From Methanolobus halotolerans (GTDB taxonomy: Archaea > Halobacteriota > Methanosarcinia > Methanosarcinales > Methanosarcinaceae): a stretch of 64,000 bases of DNA. The position numbers were made by a program, and so were the translations under genes. Of the stretch, positions 62,510 to 64,000 are shown piece after piece. Numbering within the stretch: the first letter of the stretch is position 1; each line of letters begins with the position of its first letter. The stretch spans positions 1-64,000 of the forward strand of contig NZ_PGGK01000011.1 of NCBI RefSeq assembly GCF_004745425.1, given 5' to 3'. A model generated the notes under the pieces. The model did not search any database. It saw only the letters and a list, made by a program, of their open reading frames with translations, and was not told the origin of the DNA.

Positions 62510-62559
62510 GTAGCAACTCTTAGATTAAAATCCATTCTGGTTATATGCAAATATAACAT
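62510..62559 (+). promoter_or_regulatory. Conserved promoter block of structured RNA 2
   Basis: This is the second copy of the block at 61071, shifted by 1439 bases. GTAGCAAC, then TAGATTAAAATCCATTCTGG and TTATATGC (62541-62548) are kept exactly; other positions have changed (CC to TC, C to T). Hairpin A begins 20 bases past the TATA-like box. Confidence 0.65.
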
Positions 62560-62565
62560 GTTAGG

Positions 62566-62690
62566 ACGTGTGAGCATTTGGGAGCTCACAACCTATGGGA
62601 GTGAGTTAAAGAGGGGTATGGGGAATATCCCGGATTCGTAAGGAAAGAGACACCATAATCGTGGTGGTTTATCGGGTGCCTCTTCTTAAC
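62566..62690 (+). ncRNA. Structured RNA 2, GGGG(A)-loop hairpins, one module
   Basis: The limits are approximate. Hairpin A: TGTGAGC with GCTCACA around ATTTGGGA (62569-62590). Hairpin B: GGGGTAT-GGGGA-ATATCCC (62613-62631), one G-T pair. The constant strand CGGATTCGTAAGGAAAGAG (62631-62649) follows. Hairpin C: GAGACACC/GGTGCCTC (62647-62682) with inner ATAA/TTAT. It matches RNA 1 in order and loop type but has a single B-C module. The sequence lies in the gap between the two Msr genes and converges with the 3' end of the gene at 62766. Confidence 0.7.
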
Positions 62691-62765
62691 TTTTAGTAAA
62701 GCAAAAACAATTTTAAAACATAAAATAGTTTATAATTGGGAACTTTACCAATTCTAATATTTCAA

Positions 62766-63551
62766 TTAAAGTTCTGTGATTGGTACAGAGTCCTTCAGGT
62801 AATGCTCAAAAAGCTCCTTTGCCCACTCAATAGCAGATGGGTCTGAACATATAACAAATTTGTTGTCAAATTCTTCTCTGTTGGTTAGTAAGGTCAATAG
62901 AGTTTGATGGTCGTTGTATGCAAAAGCCAGAAAATCCATTTTGTCAGGGCAAACAAATAAGTGGAACAGTTTATTATCAATAAGCTCTTCAAAATCCGGA
63001 TATTGATGGTTTTGTATTTTGCAATATAAGTCGTTGGATATAATAATATGCATCTGTATATCATTTTCTATCAGGTCGGATAAAAGAGTGGAATAGTTTG
63101 GATATAAGAATGTTGTAATCACAAAAACAGATTCAGATATTTTAGTAGTTTCATGGAACTGTGTGTGAATGGAATATATCTCCGGAATAGGTGGATTTAC
63201 TATTCTGCATTTTCCAAGTTCATTTATCCTTTCTAAAAGGTAATGGGGGATGAAATTGAGTTTGCGGGTTCCCCAATAATGAATATCACTATCGAAAACT
63301 GAAATCGTATCTAAAAGAGGAATCATCTCATTAACTATTATTTCGCCGATCGTTGTTAATTTGTACACATCATTTGAACCCGTAACAAGGTGATAATCTT
63401 CCAGAATCCTCATTTGTGGAAGTAAAGCTTGTCTTGTAGTGTCCAGAGAATCAAGAACAATTTTCATTTTCTTGGGGCCATCCTGTAACAATAGGAGAAC
63501 GCTCTTTCTTTTATCAGACGCAAATGCAACATCAAGTAATGGTCTCTTCAT
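62766..63551 (-). CDS. Msr-type regulator (ArsR-like HTH + DUF1724), copy 2
   Basis: This 261-residue paralogue of the gene at 61448 has the same length and end (SVPITEL) and a similar HTH (FASDKRKSVLLLLQDGPKKMKIVLDSLDTTRQALLPQMRIL). Conserved in both is HYWGTRKLNFIPHYLLERINELGKCR. Members of this family in Methanosarcina are known to regulate methylotrophic pathway genes. The N terminus MKRPLLD is the natural start. An operator-like inverted repeat lies 35 bases upstream. Targets are unknown. Confidence 0.85.
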   Translation of the reverse strand: MKRPLLDVAFASDKRKSVLLLLQDGPKKMKIVLDSLDTTRQALLPQMRILEDYHLVTGSNDVYKLTTIGEIIVNEMIPLLDTISVFDSDIHYWGTRKLNFIPHYLLERINELGKCRIVNPPIPEIYSIHTQFHETTKISESVFVITTFLYPNYSTLLSDLIENDIQMHIIISNDLYCKIQNHQYPDFEELIDNKLFHLFVCPDKMDFLAFAYNDHQTLLTLLTNREEFDNKFVICSDPSAIEWAKELFEHYLKDSVPITEL

Positions 63552-63586
63552 TGCTGACTCTATCCTCTGAAGTTAATATCCTTTGT

Positions 63587-63609
63587 ATAATACTTACATG
63601 TAGTATTAT
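63587..63609. promoter_or_regulatory. Operator-like inverted repeat before Msr copy 2
   Basis: ATAATAC-TTACATGTA-GTATTAT lies 35 bases before the gene start and overlaps a minus-strand TATA-like TTATAAATAATA. It corresponds to the repeat before copy 1 (62270-62292) in arm, spacer length and distance. Autoregulation by the Msr protein is a simple reading. Confidence 0.65.
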
Positions 63610-63705
63610 TTATAAGAAGCTGAATTTTTATTGGTATCTATATGGGGAATAGTTGCATTGTTTAAAAAATGAGAATTTGGGATGTTCTGATATTGCCAGA
63701 ATCTT

Positions 63706-64000
63706 CTAATTTATCTGACGATTTATTAAGACCGGCACTAACAGGATTAGTGCGGTACTGGCAAATATTATTTCAAATTCCATTATCTCAATGAACGCTC
63801 CGGTAAATATGGGCATCAGGCCTAGGCCGGCATAGACATATGTGTTAAATATGCCCATTCCAAGCCCCCTCTCGATATTCATCTGTGATACTGCCATGGG
63901 CAGTCCGATCATACCCATTCCGGAACCGGTGCCTATCAGGATAAGTCCCATAATGGGCTGTTGAATAAATACCAAGGTACCGATGACCGTTATCAGTACT
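63706..64000 (-). CDS. MFS transporter, C-terminal part
   Basis: This partial gene has an open frame that runs off the window's right edge; the visible 98 residues are the end of a major facilitator superfamily protein. Helices seen are VLITVIGTLVFI, MGLILIGTGSGMGMIGLPMAV and LGMGIFNTYVYAGLGLMPIFTGAFIEIM, the last two in the style of drug-efflux MFS. The stop is at 63706. Substrate is unknown. Confidence 0.8.
   Translation of the reverse strand, partial: VLITVIGTLVFIQQPIMGLILIGTGSGMGMIGLPMAVSQMNIERGLGMGIFNTYVYAGLGLMPIFTGAFIEIMEFEIIFASTALILLVPVLINRQIN

Noticed and set aside
59631-64000. Complete integrated element bounded by tRNA-Asp
   Set aside because: I looked for a repeat of the tRNA-Asp 3' end (such as GGTTCGAATCCCGG) to the right of the second integrase and found none in the window. 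Element size cannot be given.

Overview
The window is archaeal and most likely comes from a methylotrophic methanogen of the Methanosarcinaceae. The signs are a Rli1/ABCE1 ribosome-recycling factor, an archaeal S-adenosylmethionine synthetase, archaeal NAC, a PINc-ATPase-KH protein, CbiZ, an intron in tRNA-Tyr, T/A-rich TATA boxes about 25 bases before many starts, and two regulators of the Msr/DUF1724 type described in Methanosarcina. I cannot name the genus.

Positions 1 to about 17,650 are the right part of a tailed (HK97-type) provirus. Reading left to right there is a tandemly duplicated MntA/HepT toxin-antitoxin unit (its left copy is cut by the window edge), then a head module (protease/scaffold-like protein, decoration protein, major capsid protein, connectors), a neck and tail module (tail completion, terminator, tube, two assembly chaperones joined by a -1 frameshift site, tape measure, hub), four tail-tip or fibre proteins including a tandem paralogue pair, and a tyrosine integrase on the minus strand. 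Terminase and portal are not in view and would have to lie left of position 1. The gene at 17,687 may have lost its 5' end to the integration.

Positions 17,687-25,137 are a patchwork: two small membrane-anchored surface proteins, a coiled-coil membrane protein, a UDP-sugar dehydrogenase, and two wrecked defence-like loci. One is a PLD-helicase-DUF3427 gene broken by a frameshift, a deletion and a TAG codon, next to an intact NUDIX hydrolase. The other is a second MntA/HepT pair with a frameshifted antitoxin and a toxin that has lost its catalytic region.

Positions 25,392-59,230 are ordinary chromosome: RNA and protein housekeeping genes, acetyl-CoA synthetase, histidine biosynthesis (hisI; hisGAB), two Flp-type half-ferritins, an ABC-2 exporter with an unusual permease-protease fusion, a MarR-MATE efflux operon with a doubled palindromic operator, cobamide salvage (cbiZ), and a DNA repair cluster (radical SAM pair and a MutS-like protein).

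Positions 59,446-64,000 hold tRNA-Tyr (with intron), tRNA-Asp, a second integrase related to the proviral one, and a duplicated unit in which each Msr-type regulator gene (minus strand) faces a strongly structured small RNA gene (plus strand). These RNAs share an upstream promoter block and hairpins with GGGG/GGGGA loops, and their stems keep pairing although their bases change. Their G-U pairs fit only plus-strand transcription. I do not recognise this RNA family, and it is the best candidate in the window for an undescribed element.
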